DNA from: Modestobacter roseus
Lineage (GTDB): Bacteria; Actinomycetota; Actinomycetes; Mycobacteriales; Geodermatophilaceae
Length of the DNA stretch: 64,000 bases
Direction of reading: 5' to 3'
Assembly: GCF_007994135.1 (NCBI RefSeq)
Contig: NZ_VLKF01000001.1
Span: 1,054,001-1,118,000, forward strand
Shown: one piece after another, positions 22,445 through 32,893 of the stretch
Layout of the letters: the number at the start of each line of letters is the position of its first letter
How positions within the stretch are numbered: position 1 is the stretch's first letter
Translations under genes and position numbers: made by a program
The notes under the pieces: generated by a model
Databases searched by the model: none
Told to the model about the DNA's origin: nothing
The model's input: the letters and a program-made list of their open reading frames with translations, nothing else

Positions 22445-22924
22445 GTGGCCGACGGGATCAGCGTGCGGGTGCACCAGCACGGCGACGTGGTGGTGCTGGT
22501 GGCGCACGGCGACGTCCGGGACGACCAGGAGTCGCTGCGCCGGTTGGTCGGGGTCGCGCTCATGGCGCTGGACGACCGACCGGCCGTGCTCGACGTCTGC
22601 GACCTGTACGTGCACCGGCGGGAGGGCCTGGAGGCGCTGCGCTGGCTCATCCGGCAACGACCGCCCGGCGCCCGCACCGTCGTCCTGGCGCGCACGACCA
22701 TGCGCCGGCACATGGTGGGGGTCTTCGGCCGCGACGTGGCCTGGTACCCCGCCGAGGTGCAGACGCCCTGGGTCGGGGTGGCCGCCTCGCTGTCGCACCA
22801 CCGGCGGCACCTGCCGGCCGCGCAGCGGAGCGAGCTGGACCTGGAGCAGCTGGTCCCGCTGCTGTGGGCGGCCGCCGAGCAGCGGGCGACGGCCCGGGTG
22901 CGGCCGACCTCCGGGGAGGTCTGA
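22445..22924 (+). CDS. Protein of unknown function, possibly STAS-like
   Basis: 159 residues from GTG 22445, with GGGGGA at 22435-22440 as ribosome binding site. The first 100 residues alternate strands and helices as in STAS anti-sigma antagonists: VRVHQHGDVVVLVAHGDV, then a helix (ESLRRLVGVALMAL), then DDRPAVLDVCDLYV. The conserved phosphorylatable Ser/Thr after the DL strand is not obvious. The resemblance is structural guesswork. Transcription ends at a long palindrome just after the stop. Confidence 0.45.
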   Translation: MADGISVRVHQHGDVVVLVAHGDVRDDQESLRRLVGVALMALDDRPAVLDVCDLYVHRREGLEALRWLIRQRPPGARTVVLARTTMRRHMVGVFGRDVAWYPAEVQTPWVGVAASLSHHRRHLPAAQRSELDLEQLVPLLWAAAEQRATARVRPTSGEV

Positions 22925-22934
22925 GGCCGACGGT

Positions 22935-22980
22935 GTGCGGTGGGTGCCCGTTCCCGGCCGGGAACGGGCACCCACCGCAC
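22935..22980. terminator. 46-bp perfect palindrome, bidirectional terminator
   Basis: Perfect inverted repeat with 23-bp arms centred at 22957/22958; the outer ends are GTGCGGTGGG and CCCACCGCAC. It lies 10 bp after a plus-strand stop (22924) and 30 bp before the end of a minus-strand gene (23011), so it can serve both convergent genes. No T-tract. Confidence 0.75.
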
Positions 22981-23010
22981 AGTGCTGGTCGGCTCAGGCT
23001 GCTGGTCGGC

Positions 23011-24489
23011 TCAGAAGGGGAACTGGCGCTTGGTGTGCTGGACGCTCACCCAGTGGTCGGTGGTGAACTCCTCGATCGCCCACTCGCCGCCGAAGCGGCC
23101 CAGCCCGGACTCCTTCTCCCCACCGAACGCGGTGTTGTTCTCGTCGTTGAGCGGGGAGTCGTTGACGTGGGTCATCCCGGCCTCGACCTGCAGCGCGAAG
23201 TTCACCCCGCGCAGCACGTCCTCGGTGAAGACCGCGCTGGACAGGCCGTACTCGGTGTCGTTCGCGATCCGCAGGGCGTCGGCCTCGTCCCGGGCCTTGA
23301 TGATCGTCGCGACCGGCCCGAAGACCTCCTGCCGGGCGGTGGCGACCTCGTTGCTCCCCAGCAGCACGTGCGGGGGCAGCACCGAGCCGATCGGGCCGGT
23401 CGGGTCGCCGCCGAGCACCTGCTCGGCGCCGTCGGAGCGGGCCTCGGCGAGCATCTGCTGGATGCCCTCGAGCTGCTTGCTGTTGATGATCGGGCCGATG
23501 ATCGTGTCGTCGTCCCGGGGGTCGCCGGCCTTGAGGCCGCGCACCTTGGCGACGAACCGCTCGACGAACTCGTCGTGCACCGAGGCGTCGACGACGATCC
23601 GGTTGGTGATCATGCAGACCTGGCCCTGGTGGAAGAACTTGCCCCAGGCCGCGGCGTTCACGGCGTACTCCAGGTCGGCGTCGTCCAGCACGACCAGCGG
23701 GCCGTTGCCGCCCAGCTCCAGGGAGAGCTTCTTCAGCCCGGCCTTCTGCGCGATGCCCTTGCCCACCGGGGTCGACCCGGTGAAGGAGACCACCCGCGGC
23801 ACCGGGTGCTCCACGATCGCGTCACCGATGTCGCGGCCCGCACCGATGAGCACCGACAGCACCCCGTCGGGGAGACCTGCCTCCTCGTAGATCTTGGCCA
23901 GCAGCAGGCCGCCGGTCACCGGGGTGTCGCCGGCCGGCTTGAGGACGACGGCGTTGCCGACGGCCAGCGCGGGGGCGACCGAGCGGTTGGACAGGTGCAT
24001 CGGCACGTTCCACGGGCTGATCACCGCGACGACGCCGACCGGGCGGCGGTAGACCCGGCTCTCCTTGCCCTCGATGTCGGCGGGAAGGATCCGGCCTTCG
24101 ACCCGGTAGGGGTAGGACGACGCCTCGTGGAAGTCGCGCAGGGTGATCGAGTACTCGAACTCGGCGGCCGGGGCGGCGGCGCCGCTCTCCCGGATGTGCC
24201 AGTCGACGATCTCGTCCTTGCGGGCTTCCATGATCCGGGCCGCGCGGCGCATCACGTCGGCGCGCTCGCCGGGCAGCCGCGCGGCCCAGTCGCGCTGCGC
24301 TTCCTTCGCCTTCGCGTAGGCCTCGTCGAGGTCCTCGGCGTTGGCCAGCGGGATCTCGGTGAGCGTCTCGCCGGTGTAGGGGTCGGTGTCGGTGGCAGTC
24401 TTGCCGGCCCGGCCGGCGCGCCAGGTGCCGGCGATCGGCATCCGGTCGAAGCCGTCGTAGCGGGTGGGTGCTGGGGTGGCCGTCGTCAT
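23011..24489 (-). CDS. Aldehyde dehydrogenase (aromatic/benzaldehyde type)
   Basis: NAD(P)-dependent oxidation of an aldehyde to its acid, 492 residues. The cofactor-binding region contains VISPWNVPMHLSNRSVAPAL and FTGSTPVGKGIAQ. The catalytic Glu258 lies in LSLELGGN and the nucleophile Cys292 in HQGQVCMIT. The C-terminal block NDENNTAFGGEKESGLGRFG resembles the benzaldehyde/vanillin dehydrogenase branch; the substrate is not certain. Start MTTATPAPTRYDGFDRMP at 24489. It stands alone between a terminator and a GPP34-like gene, so the context gives no pathway. Confidence 0.88.
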   Translation of the reverse strand: MTTATPAPTRYDGFDRMPIAGTWRAGRAGKTATDTDPYTGETLTEIPLANAEDLDEAYAKAKEAQRDWAARLPGERADVMRRAARIMEARKDEIVDWHIRESGAAAPAAEFEYSITLRDFHEASSYPYRVEGRILPADIEGKESRVYRRPVGVVAVISPWNVPMHLSNRSVAPALAVGNAVVLKPAGDTPVTGGLLLAKIYEEAGLPDGVLSVLIGAGRDIGDAIVEHPVPRVVSFTGSTPVGKGIAQKAGLKKLSLELGGNGPLVVLDDADLEYAVNAAAWGKFFHQGQVCMITNRIVVDASVHDEFVERFVAKVRGLKAGDPRDDDTIIGPIINSKQLEGIQQMLAEARSDGAEQVLGGDPTGPIGSVLPPHVLLGSNEVATARQEVFGPVATIIKARDEADALRIANDTEYGLSSAVFTEDVLRGVNFALQVEAGMTHVNDSPLNDENNTAFGGEKESGLGRFGGEWAIEEFTTDHWVSVQHTKRQFPF

Positions 24490-24539
24490 GGGACGGGGCC
24501 GTACCCGGTGGTGTGCAACGGAACCCCGCCGACGAATGC

Positions 24540-25133
24540 TCAGTAGTAGGGGCTGCTGCCGCCGTCCGCTGCGCCGGCCGCCCGCAGGTTCCGCCGGTGC
24601 ACGAGCTCCAGGTGGTCGGTCACGGTCGTGCAGATCCAGGCCAGGGACCCGGTCGGCACCAGCTCCGGCGCGAAGACCGCCTCGGGCCACCGACCGCGCG
24701 CCCCGCAGGCCGTGGCCAGCACCTCGACCGCCGCCGCGACCTCTCCGGACGGCTGCTCCTCGAGCGCGGTGGGGACGCCGTACCGGGTGCCCAGCAGTCC
24801 CCGGCGGGTGCGCCAGCCGCCGAGTGCCACGCAGGCCTCGGCGACCTCGGGCATCGTGACGTCGCCGTGGTCGAGCCACCAGGTCAGCGGGTGCCCGGGC
24901 TCGGCCGCCATGCCGGTGAGCAGACGGTCCAGCGGCGGGAAGCCGGTGGGTGCGGGATGCAGGGAGATGCTGTCGGCCGTCTCGACCAGGCGGCCGACGT
25001 GCGCGGCGTCGACCAGCAGCGCCCCGCGCGCGGCGGCGTCCCAGATGTCGAACCGCCGCAGGCGGCCGCGCGCGTCGACGCACACCGCCGCGAGCCGTGC
25101 CGCGACACCGTCGGTCGGGCCCGCCATCATCAC
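24540..25133 (-). CDS. GPP34 (GOLPH3)-like protein, divergent
   Basis: 197 residues. The segment RGALLVDAAHVGRLVE, then HPAPTGFPPLDRLLTGM and a helix leading to LTWWL, follows the order of the actinobacterial GPP34/GOLPH3 family (ALLAELALAGRV, DPTPTG-PLLD, W). The GPP34 name refers to phosphoinositide-binding Golgi proteins; bacterial members have no settled role. The C-terminal half (GRWPEAVFAPELVPTGSLAW) is unlike typical members. Start MMMAGPTDG at 25133. Confidence 0.45.
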   Translation of the reverse strand: MMMAGPTDGVAARLAAVCVDARGRLRRFDIWDAAARGALLVDAAHVGRLVETADSISLHPAPTGFPPLDRLLTGMAAEPGHPLTWWLDHGDVTMPEVAEACVALGGWRTRRGLLGTRYGVPTALEEQPSGEVAAAVEVLATACGARGRWPEAVFAPELVPTGSLAWICTTVTDHLELVHRRNLRAAGAADGGSSPYY

Positions 25134-25173
25134 CGTCCAGTTCAGGGACTCTGCGAGGGTGAGCTGCCGTCGG

Positions 25174-25470
25174 TCAACTGGCGGCCAGCGCGCCGATCAC
25201 CCCGCTTGCAACGGACAGCGCGATCCCCGCGTACCCGCAGATGAGCCCGGTCAGCGCGAAGCCGGCCCCGCCCGCGCCCTGCGCGGCTCGCGCCCGGCCC
25301 TTGTGGCTGAGCACCACGGCGACGATGCCCAGCACGAAGCTGGACAGCAGGTAGAGGAAGGGCACCCAGAAGGTGGCGGCGGCGATGATGCCGCAGATCA
25401 TCCCGGCGGTGGCCAGGCCGTTCTGCTGCTGGTTGCCCGGGGTCGCGCGGTGCTGGCCGGTCTCTGTCAT
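25174..25470 (-). CDS. DUF4190-type small membrane protein
   Basis: 98 residues from ATG 25470, with SD AGGAG seven bases upstream. An ATG at 25488 would add six residues and also has a GGAGG. A polar Gln-rich N terminus (GNQQQNGLA) precedes two hydrophobic segments: TAGMICGIIAAATFWVPFLY with its extension, and FALTGLICGYAGIALSVASG. They are linked by the loop LSHKGRARA, the usual DUF4190 pattern. Function unknown. Confidence 0.7.
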   Translation of the reverse strand: MTETGQHRATPGNQQQNGLATAGMICGIIAAATFWVPFLYLLSSFVLGIVAVVLSHKGRARAAQGAGGAGFALTGLICGYAGIALSVASGVIGALAAS

Positions 25471-25564
25471 CACGGGGCTCCTGGTCATCGGTGGCCCTCC
25501 GGCGGGGCCTCCGTGATCGTGACGGTCGGTGAGCGGAACGGCCGGGCCAACGGGGCGTTGTCGC

Positions 25565-25606
25565 CCGATCGGGTGACGGTCCGGTCGACCGGCTGCCGAT
25601 CGGGTG
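25565..25606. repeat. direct repeat CCGATCGGGTG x2, 31-bp spacing
   Basis: CCGATCGGGTG occurs at 25565-25575 and again at 25596-25606, a period of 31 bp or about three helical turns. Each core (CCGATCGG) is also palindromic. It sits about 100 bp upstream of the DUF4190 start, in the 159-bp gap before the next gene. It could be an operator; nothing else is seen in the gap. Confidence 0.35.
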
Positions 25607-25629
25607 CCCGCTCCGGTGCAGGCGGCCGG

Positions 25630-26250
25630 TCAGGAGGCGACGAGGCCGAGCAGGAACGCGGCCACGACGCAGATGGCCCCGGCGGCCACGACCACCGGGA
25701 GCACCCGCTGCCACGGCGGGGCGGGCGGCAGGACGCGCGGCGGCCCCGGTGGGTCGGTCAGCCAGCGCCGGGCATCCCGCGCCGACCGCGCGACGGTCAC
25801 CGCGAGGGCGGCGAAGAGGACCACCAGCGCTGCGACCGCGACACCGGCGAGGACCGCCCGGTCCCACGGCGCCGAATCGACGAAGAGCAGCGGCGCCACG
25901 ACGAGGAAGGCGGCGACCCAGCGGTGCCCGGCCAGGGACGCGGCCTGGCGGTCGGCGCGTTCGCGCAGCTCCGGCCCGGGGTCGACGTGCGCCCGCAGCG
26001 CGTGCTGGATCCGCCGGGCCGCCACCTGGCGGGGTGCCGGCTCGCGCAGCCGGGTGACGCCGGTGCCCAGCAGCGACACCACGGCGACGCACCCGACCAG
26101 CCACCAGCCCAGCGGGCCGAGCAGCGCCGGCCAGTTCCCGCCCTGGACCACCACGAGAGCGGCCGCGTACGCGGTGGCCAGCGGCGGCACGGCCCAGGCC
26201 TGCCAGGCCGGGGGCCGGTCGGACACCGGCAGGTCGACGGACGGGGTCAC
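25630..26250 (-). CDS. Membrane protein with ARRWLTDPP motif (family member C)
   Basis: 206 residues from GTG 26250, whose start overlaps the upstream gene's stop (GTGA). Two hydrophobic segments (ATAYAAALVVVQGGNWPALL and GPLGWWLVGCVAVVSLLG) lead to a charged soluble stretch (RQVAARRIQHALRAHVDPGP). Two more hydrophobic segments follow, then SARDARRWLTDPPGPP, then a fifth hydrophobic segment at the C terminus. It shares the motif and order with members A and B, with an extra C-terminal span. Confidence 0.68.
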   Translation of the reverse strand: MTPSVDLPVSDRPPAWQAWAVPPLATAYAAALVVVQGGNWPALLGPLGWWLVGCVAVVSLLGTGVTRLREPAPRQVAARRIQHALRAHVDPGPELRERADRQAASLAGHRWVAAFLVVAPLLFVDSAPWDRAVLAGVAVAALVVLFAALAVTVARSARDARRWLTDPPGPPRVLPPAPPWQRVLPVVVAAGAICVVAAFLLGLVAS

Positions 26251-26768
26251 GCCTGCTCCGCCCGGACGAACGGCGGGCTGTCGAGCCACTGCGAGGCGCA
26301 CAGGAGCTGCCGGTGGCCGGCGACCGCCCACGCGGCGGCAACCAGGAGCGGTGTCACCGGTGCGGCCACGAGCGGGTCCTCCCGCAGGACGGCAGCGATG
26401 CCGCAGCCCACGGCCAGCCCGGCGAACACGGCGGCCGGCCCCCACAGATCGCTGGCCGGGCGGGCCAGCACGCCGCGGGCCAGCCGGTCGACCGCGTCCA
26501 GGTCACCGGGCCCCGGGTCGCGCCGGGAACGCAGGGCGTCGGCCGCCCGGCGCTGCTCGGCGACCTCCGCGGCCGGCGGCAGCCAGCGCCGCCACAGGAC
26601 CAGGCCGACGCCGACGCACAGCACGGCACCGGTCCAGGAGGTGAACAGCGCGTCGATGCCCCAGGCCGTGGCCAGCAGGCTGAGGACGAGCCCGGCCGAG
26701 GGGAGCCCGACACCCACCCGGGGCGCAGCGAGGCGCCGCCGGCTCCGACCGCGAAGATCGTCGATCAT
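26247..26768 (-). CDS. Membrane protein, divergent relative of the ARRW-DPP family (member D)
   Basis: 173 residues from ATG 26768. TACTCT lies six bases before the ATG, so it is probably leaderless. It has a basic N terminus (DDLRGRSRRRLAAPR), two hydrophobic segments, and a charged loop (AEQRRAADALRSRRDPGPGD) sharing the DPGP of member C. Two more hydrophobic segments lead to the tail LLCASQWLDSPPF, a weak form of ARRWLxDPP. It pairs with member C as A pairs with B. Confidence 0.62.
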   Translation of the reverse strand: MIDDLRGRSRRRLAAPRVGVGLPSAGLVLSLLATAWGIDALFTSWTGAVLCVGVGLVLWRRWLPPAAEVAEQRRAADALRSRRDPGPGDLDAVDRLARGVLARPASDLWGPAAVFAGLAVGCGIAAVLREDPLVAAPVTPLLVAAAWAVAGHRQLLCASQWLDSPPFVRAEQA

Positions 26769-26774
26769 GGCGGC

Positions 26775-26898
26775 AGAGTAGGAGCCCCCGCGCTGAGCTG
26801 CACGTTCCCCCGTGCCACCCGCATCGCCCCGAGGGCCACCGCACCGATGCCGGGGCAGTTGGGCCGGGGGCACCTCCGGTCACGGCACTGCCTACCAT
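26775..26898. promoter_or_regulatory. divergent leaderless promoters of member D and rpe
   Basis: TACTCT on the minus strand (26780-26775) lies 6 nt from ATG 26768. TACCAT on the plus strand (26893-26898) lies 6 nt from GTG 26905. Neither start has a Shine-Dalgarno sequence. Confidence 0.5.
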
Positions 26899-26904
26899 CG
26901 CGGA

Positions 26905-27564
26905 GTGTCCCGGCAACCGATGATCGCGCCCAGCCTGCTGTCCGCGGACTTCGCCCGCCTGGCCGACGAGGTGCAACGCGTCACCGACGCCGACTGGCTG
27001 CACGTCGACGTCATGGACGCCCACTTCGTGCCCAACCTGACCCTGGGCCTGCCGGTCGTGCAGGCCATCCAGGCGGTCAGCCCCGTACCGCTGGACTGCC
27101 ACCTGATGATCGATGCCCCCGAGCGGTGGGCGCCGGGCTACGCGGAGGCCGGGGCGCGCAACGTCACCGTGCACGCGGAGGCCTGCACCGACCCGCGCGC
27201 CGTCGCCCGGGACCTCAAGGCCGCCGGTGCCCTGGCCGGGCTGGCGATCAAGCCCGGCACGCCGCTGGAGGCCTACCTCGACGTGCTCCCGGAGTTCGAC
27301 ACCCTGCTGGTGATGACCGTGGAGCCCGGCTTCGGCGGTCAGTCGTTCATGCCCGAGGTGCTGCCCAAGGTCCGTGAGGCCCGGCGGCTGGTCGAGAGCG
27401 GCCACCTGCAGCTGTTCGTCGAGGTGGACGGCGGCATCAACGCCGACACCATCGAGCAGGCCGCCGAGGCCGGCGCCGACGTCTTCGTCGCCGGCTCGGC
27501 CGTCTACGGCGCCGACGACCCCGCCCGGGCGATCGCGGCGCTGCGGGCCCTGGCCGCCCGGTGA
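26905..27564 (+). CDS. rpe: Ribulose-phosphate 3-epimerase
   Basis: Interconverts ribulose 5-phosphate and xylulose 5-phosphate. The 219-residue TIM barrel has the metal/catalytic blocks [47 protein letters not shown] and EVDGGI. GTG 26905 follows a -10 box by six bases. It overlaps ribD by 4 bp and so heads the riboflavin cluster, supplying or draining the ribulose 5-phosphate that RibBA uses. Confidence 0.96.
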   Translation: MSRQPMIAPSLLSADFARLADEVQRVTDADWLHVDVMDAHFVPNLTLGLPVVQAIQAVSPVPLDCHLMIDAPERWAPGYAEAGARNVTVHAEACTDPRAVARDLKAAGALAGLAIKPGTPLEAYLDVLPEFDTLLVMTVEPGFGGQSFMPEVLPKVREARRLVESGHLQLFVEVDGGINADTIEQAAEAGADVFVAGSAVYGADDPARAIAALRALAAR

Positions 27565-28625
27565 CCCCCGCGGAGCGCGCGGCCATGGCCCGCGCCCGCG
27601 AGCTCGGGCTGCGGGTGCTGGGCACCACGAGCCCCAACCCCGCCGTCGGCGCCGTGGTGCTCGACGCGTCCGGGGCCGTGGTGGGGGAGGGTGCGACCTC
27701 CCCGCCCGGCGGCCCGCACGCCGAGGTGCACGCCCTGGCCCAGGCCGGGGAGCGGGCGCGGGGCGGCACCGCCGTCGTCACCCTGGAGCCGTGCGCGCAC
27801 ACCGGCCGCACCGGCCCGTGCGCCGATGCGCTGATCGCCGCCGGCGTCGCCCGGGTGGTCGTCGCCGTCCCCGAACCCACTCAGCTCGCCGGCGGCGGCG
27901 CCGCGCGGCTGCGCGCCGCCGGGGTGGACGTCGAGCTGGGCGCCGAGCAGGTCGCGGCGGCCGAGGGGGCACTGGCCGGCTGGCTCACCGGCGTGCAGGA
28001 GCACCGCCCGTACGTCGTGTGGAAGGTGGCGACGACGCTGGACGGGCGGGTCGCCGCAGCCGACGGCACCAGCCGCTGGATCACCGGCCCGGACGCCCGC
28101 GCCGAGGTACACCGGCTGCGCGCCGGCTGCGACGCCGTCGTCGTCGGGTCCGGCACCGCCCTGGCCGACGACCCGCAGCTCACCGTCCGCGACGCCGCGG
28201 GCGCCGACGTGCCCCGGCAGCCGCTGCGGGTGGTGCTCGACCGCCGCGGCCGGGTGCCGGCCACCGCCCGGGTGCACGACGGCGCGGCGCCGACGTTCAT
28301 CAGCGCCGCCGCCACCCCCGCGGCGCTGCTCGCCGAGCTGTTCGACCGCGACGTCCGCCGGGTGCTGCTCGAGGGCGGGCCGACGCTCGCCGCCGCCTTC
28401 CTCGCCGCGGGCCTCGTCGACGAGGCCGTGGTGCACCTCGCCCCGCAGCTGCTGGGCGCCGGGGCGGCGATGGTCGGCGACCTGGGAATCCCGACGATGG
28501 CCGCAGCGCTGCACCTGCGGGTCGTCGACGTCACCCTCCTGGGCGGGGACGTGCAGCTCCGGCTGCGGCCCGCCCGGCACACTGAGGGGCGGGCACACGA
28601 CCGTCAGGACGCAGGAGGGAGCTGA
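27561..28625 (+). CDS. ribD: Bifunctional riboflavin biosynthesis deaminase/reductase RibD
   Basis: Deaminates and then reduces the pyrimidine intermediate of riboflavin synthesis. The 354-residue protein has an N-terminal zinc deaminase domain with His53/Glu55 in GGPHAEVHA and Cys78 and Cys87 in [13 protein letters not shown]. The C-terminal NADPH reductase starts at [19 protein letters not shown] and includes [13 protein letters not shown]. No FMN riboswitch sequence was found before it. GTG start overlaps rpe. Confidence 0.95.
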   Translation: MTPAERAAMARARELGLRVLGTTSPNPAVGAVVLDASGAVVGEGATSPPGGPHAEVHALAQAGERARGGTAVVTLEPCAHTGRTGPCADALIAAGVARVVVAVPEPTQLAGGGAARLRAAGVDVELGAEQVAAAEGALAGWLTGVQEHRPYVVWKVATTLDGRVAAADGTSRWITGPDARAEVHRLRAGCDAVVVGSGTALADDPQLTVRDAAGADVPRQPLRVVLDRRGRVPATARVHDGAAPTFISAAATPAALLAELFDRDVRRVLLEGGPTLAAAFLAAGLVDEAVVHLAPQLLGAGAAMVGDLGIPTMAAALHLRVVDVTLLGGDVQLRLRPARHTEGRAHDRQDAGGS

Positions 28626-28626
28626 G

Positions 28627-29243
28627 GTGTTCACCGGCATCGTGGAGGAGCTCGGCACCCTGGTGGCGCGCGCGGAGGGACCGGACAGCGCCGTGCTGCA
28701 CATCCGGGCGGCGCGCGCACTCGAGGACGTCGCGCTGGGCGACTCGATCTCGGTCAACGGCGTCTGCCTGACCGTCACCGGCGTGGCCCACGACGAGGCC
28801 GACGGCACCGGCGTGTGGACCACCGACGTCATGGCCGAGACGCTGCGTCGCAGCAGCCTGGGTGCCACCGGCGTCGGTGACCCGGTGAACCTGGAGCGTG
28901 CCGTGACCGCGGCCACCCGGCTGGGCGGCCACATCGTGCAGGGCCACGTCGACGGCGTCGGCACCGTGGTCTCCCGCACGCCCGGCGACCACTGGGAGGT
29001 CGTGCGGATCTCCGCGCCGGCCGACCTGGCCCGCTACGTCGTCGAGAAGGGCTCGATCACCGTCGACGGCGTCTCGCTCACCGTCAGCGCGCTCGCGGAC
29101 ACGCCCGAGCCGTGGTTCGAGGTGAGCCTCATCCCGACCACGCTGCGCGAGACGACCCTGGGCAGCCGCGCTCCCGGTGACCCGGTCAACCTGGAGGTGG
29201 ACGTCATCGCCAAGTACGTCGAACGACTGTTGGGAGCCCGCGC

Positions 29244-29247
<4 letters not shown>
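28627..29247 (+). CDS. ribE: Riboflavin synthase alpha chain
   Basis: Dismutates two 6,7-dimethyl-8-ribityllumazines to riboflavin. The product is 206 residues with two lumazine-binding repeats, about 1-97 ([28 protein letters not shown]) and 98-200 ([28 protein letters not shown]). GTG start with SD GGAGG at 28615-28619. It overlaps ribBA by 4 bp. Confidence 0.96.
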
Positions 29248-31388
<2,141 letters not shown>

Positions 31389-31445
31389 CAACGGGCCCCC
31401 TCGCAGGGAGCCGGCCGTTCCACCCACTCATGTAGGAGTTCCCCA

Positions 31446-32312
31446 GTGCTGCGCGTCGCCGTGCCCAACAAGGGGGTCCTCAGCGAACCCGCCGCCGCGA
31501 TGCTCGTGGAGAGCGGGTACCGGCAGCGGCGCAGCACCAGTGAGCTGGCCGTGTACGACCCGGAGAACGACACCGAGTTCTTCTACCTGCGGCCCCGGGA
31601 CATCGCGATCTACGTGGCGGCGGGCACGCTGGACGTCGGGATCACCGGCCGGGACATGCTCCTGGAGACCACGCCCACCGACGCCGGGGGCGCGGTGGCG
31701 GCCGAGGTGATGCCACTGGGCTTCGGGCGGTCCTCCTTCCGGTTCGCCAGCCCGGCCGACTCCCCGATCGACGACGTGGCGGCGCTGGAGGGCCGGCGGA
31801 TCGCCACCGCCTACCCCGGCCTGCTGCAGCGCTTCCTGGACGAGACCGGCATGAAGGCCGCGGTGGTCAAGCTGGACGGCGCGGTGGAGACCGCCTGCCG
31901 GCTGGGCGTGGCCGACGCCGTCTGCGACGTCGTCGAGACCGGGACGACGCTGCGTGCGGCCGGGCTGCGGATCATCGGGGAGCCGGTGCTGGCCAGTGAG
32001 GCCGTGCTGGTCGGGCGGGCCGGCGCCGAGGAGGAGCCGGCGGTGGCCCAGCTGCGGCGCCGGCTGCAGGGCGTGCTGGTGGCCCGGCGCTACGTGATGC
32101 TCGACTACGACTGCCCCAACGAGCTGCTCGCCCAGGCGACCGCCCGCACCCCCGGGCTGGAGGGTCCGACGGTCAGCCCGCTGCAGACCGAGGGCTGGTC
32201 GGCGGTGCGGGCCATGGTGCGCAAGGACGACACCAACCGGGTGATGGACGAGCTCTGGGAGCTCGGTGCCCGCGCCATCCTGGTCACCACCATCGCCGCG
32301 TCGCGGCTGTAG
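31446..32312 (+). CDS. hisG: ATP phosphoribosyltransferase (long form)
   Basis: First and feedback-controlled enzyme of histidine synthesis. At 288 residues it is the long, hexameric form, with catalytic domains I-II (MLRVAVPNKGVLSEPAAAML, VGITGRDML, CDVVETGTTLRAAGL). A C-terminal ACT-like domain (about 210-288, TVSPLQTEGWSAVRAMV) binds histidine. GTG start with SD TAGGAG at 31433-31438. Its last codons form the first copy of a short imperfect repeat. Confidence 0.96.
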   Translation: MLRVAVPNKGVLSEPAAAMLVESGYRQRRSTSELAVYDPENDTEFFYLRPRDIAIYVAAGTLDVGITGRDMLLETTPTDAGGAVAAEVMPLGFGRSSFRFASPADSPIDDVAALEGRRIATAYPGLLQRFLDETGMKAAVVKLDGAVETACRLGVADAVCDVVETGTTLRAAGLRIIGEPVLASEAVLVGRAGAEEEPAVAQLRRRLQGVLVARRYVMLDYDCPNELLAQATARTPGLEGPTVSPLQTEGWSAVRAMVRKDDTNRVMDELWELGARAILVTTIAASRL

Positions 32313-32357
32313 TCGGCGCCTCGCGTCTGTAGTCGGCCGCGTCGCGGCTCGGGTCGG
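32296..32357. repeat. three imperfect 20-21 bp repeats across the hisG stop
   Basis: Units at 32296-32316, 32317-32336 and 32337-32357 share CGCGTCGCGGCTGTAGTCGG with a few changes. The first includes the hisG stop codon. They fill the gap to the next gene; no promoter is obvious there. Confidence 0.5.
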
Positions 32358-32383
32358 ATGGCCGGAACGGCATGCTGGGCGGC

Positions 32384-32860
32384 ATGCGCCGCCTCGCCGT
32401 CCCGGTCCTGGTCGTCCTGTCGCTGGCGGCCTGCGACTCGGGTCCCGGGGACAGCGGGGCTGACGCGCCCAGTGCCTCCCCGTCGTCGTCGGACCCCGGG
32501 AGTGACGACTACGTGGTCCTGGCCGGGGAGCAGTCGGTCATGGTCAGGATCGACGCGGGCGACGGTGACGCCCCGGAGCTGTACACGCTGTCCTGTCCCC
32601 ACGAGGGAGACGTGTTCACGACGTCGAGCACCCTCCCGGACGCGGATGCGGCCTGCGCGCACCTGGGGGCGCTGACCGACCCGTTCGCGGAGCTGCCGGG
32701 CGACCAGACGTGCACCCAGGTGTACGGCGGGTCGCAGACGGCGCTGATCGCCGGGAACTGGGCCGGGGAGGACGTGCGGCTGGAACTGTCCCGGACCGAC
32801 GGCTGCCGGATCGCCCAGTGGGACCGGCTGGCTCCGCTGCTGCCGGTCGACGTGGGCTGA
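32384..32860 (+). CDS. Subtilisin-inhibitor-like (SSI family) lipoprotein
   Basis: Secreted, probably lipid-anchored protease inhibitor of the Streptomyces subtilisin inhibitor family. From ATG 32384 (ATG 32372 is also possible) it has a signal peptide ending LSLAAC with lipidated Cys17, then a Ser/Asp-rich linker of about 30 residues. The SSI domain is recognisable in LYTLSCPHEG, AACAHLGAL, QTCTQVYGG and LSRTDGCRIAQWDRLAPLL. Its four cysteines match the two SSI disulfides. The reactive-site segment is C-T-Q-V-Y, so P1 would be Gln instead of Met or Lys. Target unknown. Confidence 0.72.
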   Translation: MRRLAVPVLVVLSLAACDSGPGDSGADAPSASPSSSDPGSDDYVVLAGEQSVMVRIDAGDGDAPELYTLSCPHEGDVFTTSSTLPDADAACAHLGALTDPFAELPGDQTCTQVYGGSQTALIAGNWAGEDVRLELSRTDGCRIAQWDRLAPLLPVDVG

Positions 32861-32890
32861 GCCGGACCGCTCGAGGCGGTCCGGCTCAGC
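32856..32890. terminator. hairpin between convergent SSI-like and DUF2877 genes
   Basis: A 15-bp perfect stem (GCTGAGCCGGACCGC, 32856-32870, with 32876-32890) around a 5-nt loop. The left arm includes the plus-strand stop codon, and the right arm ends 3 bp before the minus-strand gene's stop. It can act in both directions. Confidence 0.7.
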
Positions 32891-32893
32891 AGA

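Noticed and set aside
27400..28630. FMN riboswitch controlling the rib genes
   Set aside because: ribD overlaps rpe and ribE follows by 1 bp; none of the conserved RFN segments was seen near rpe, ribD or ribE.
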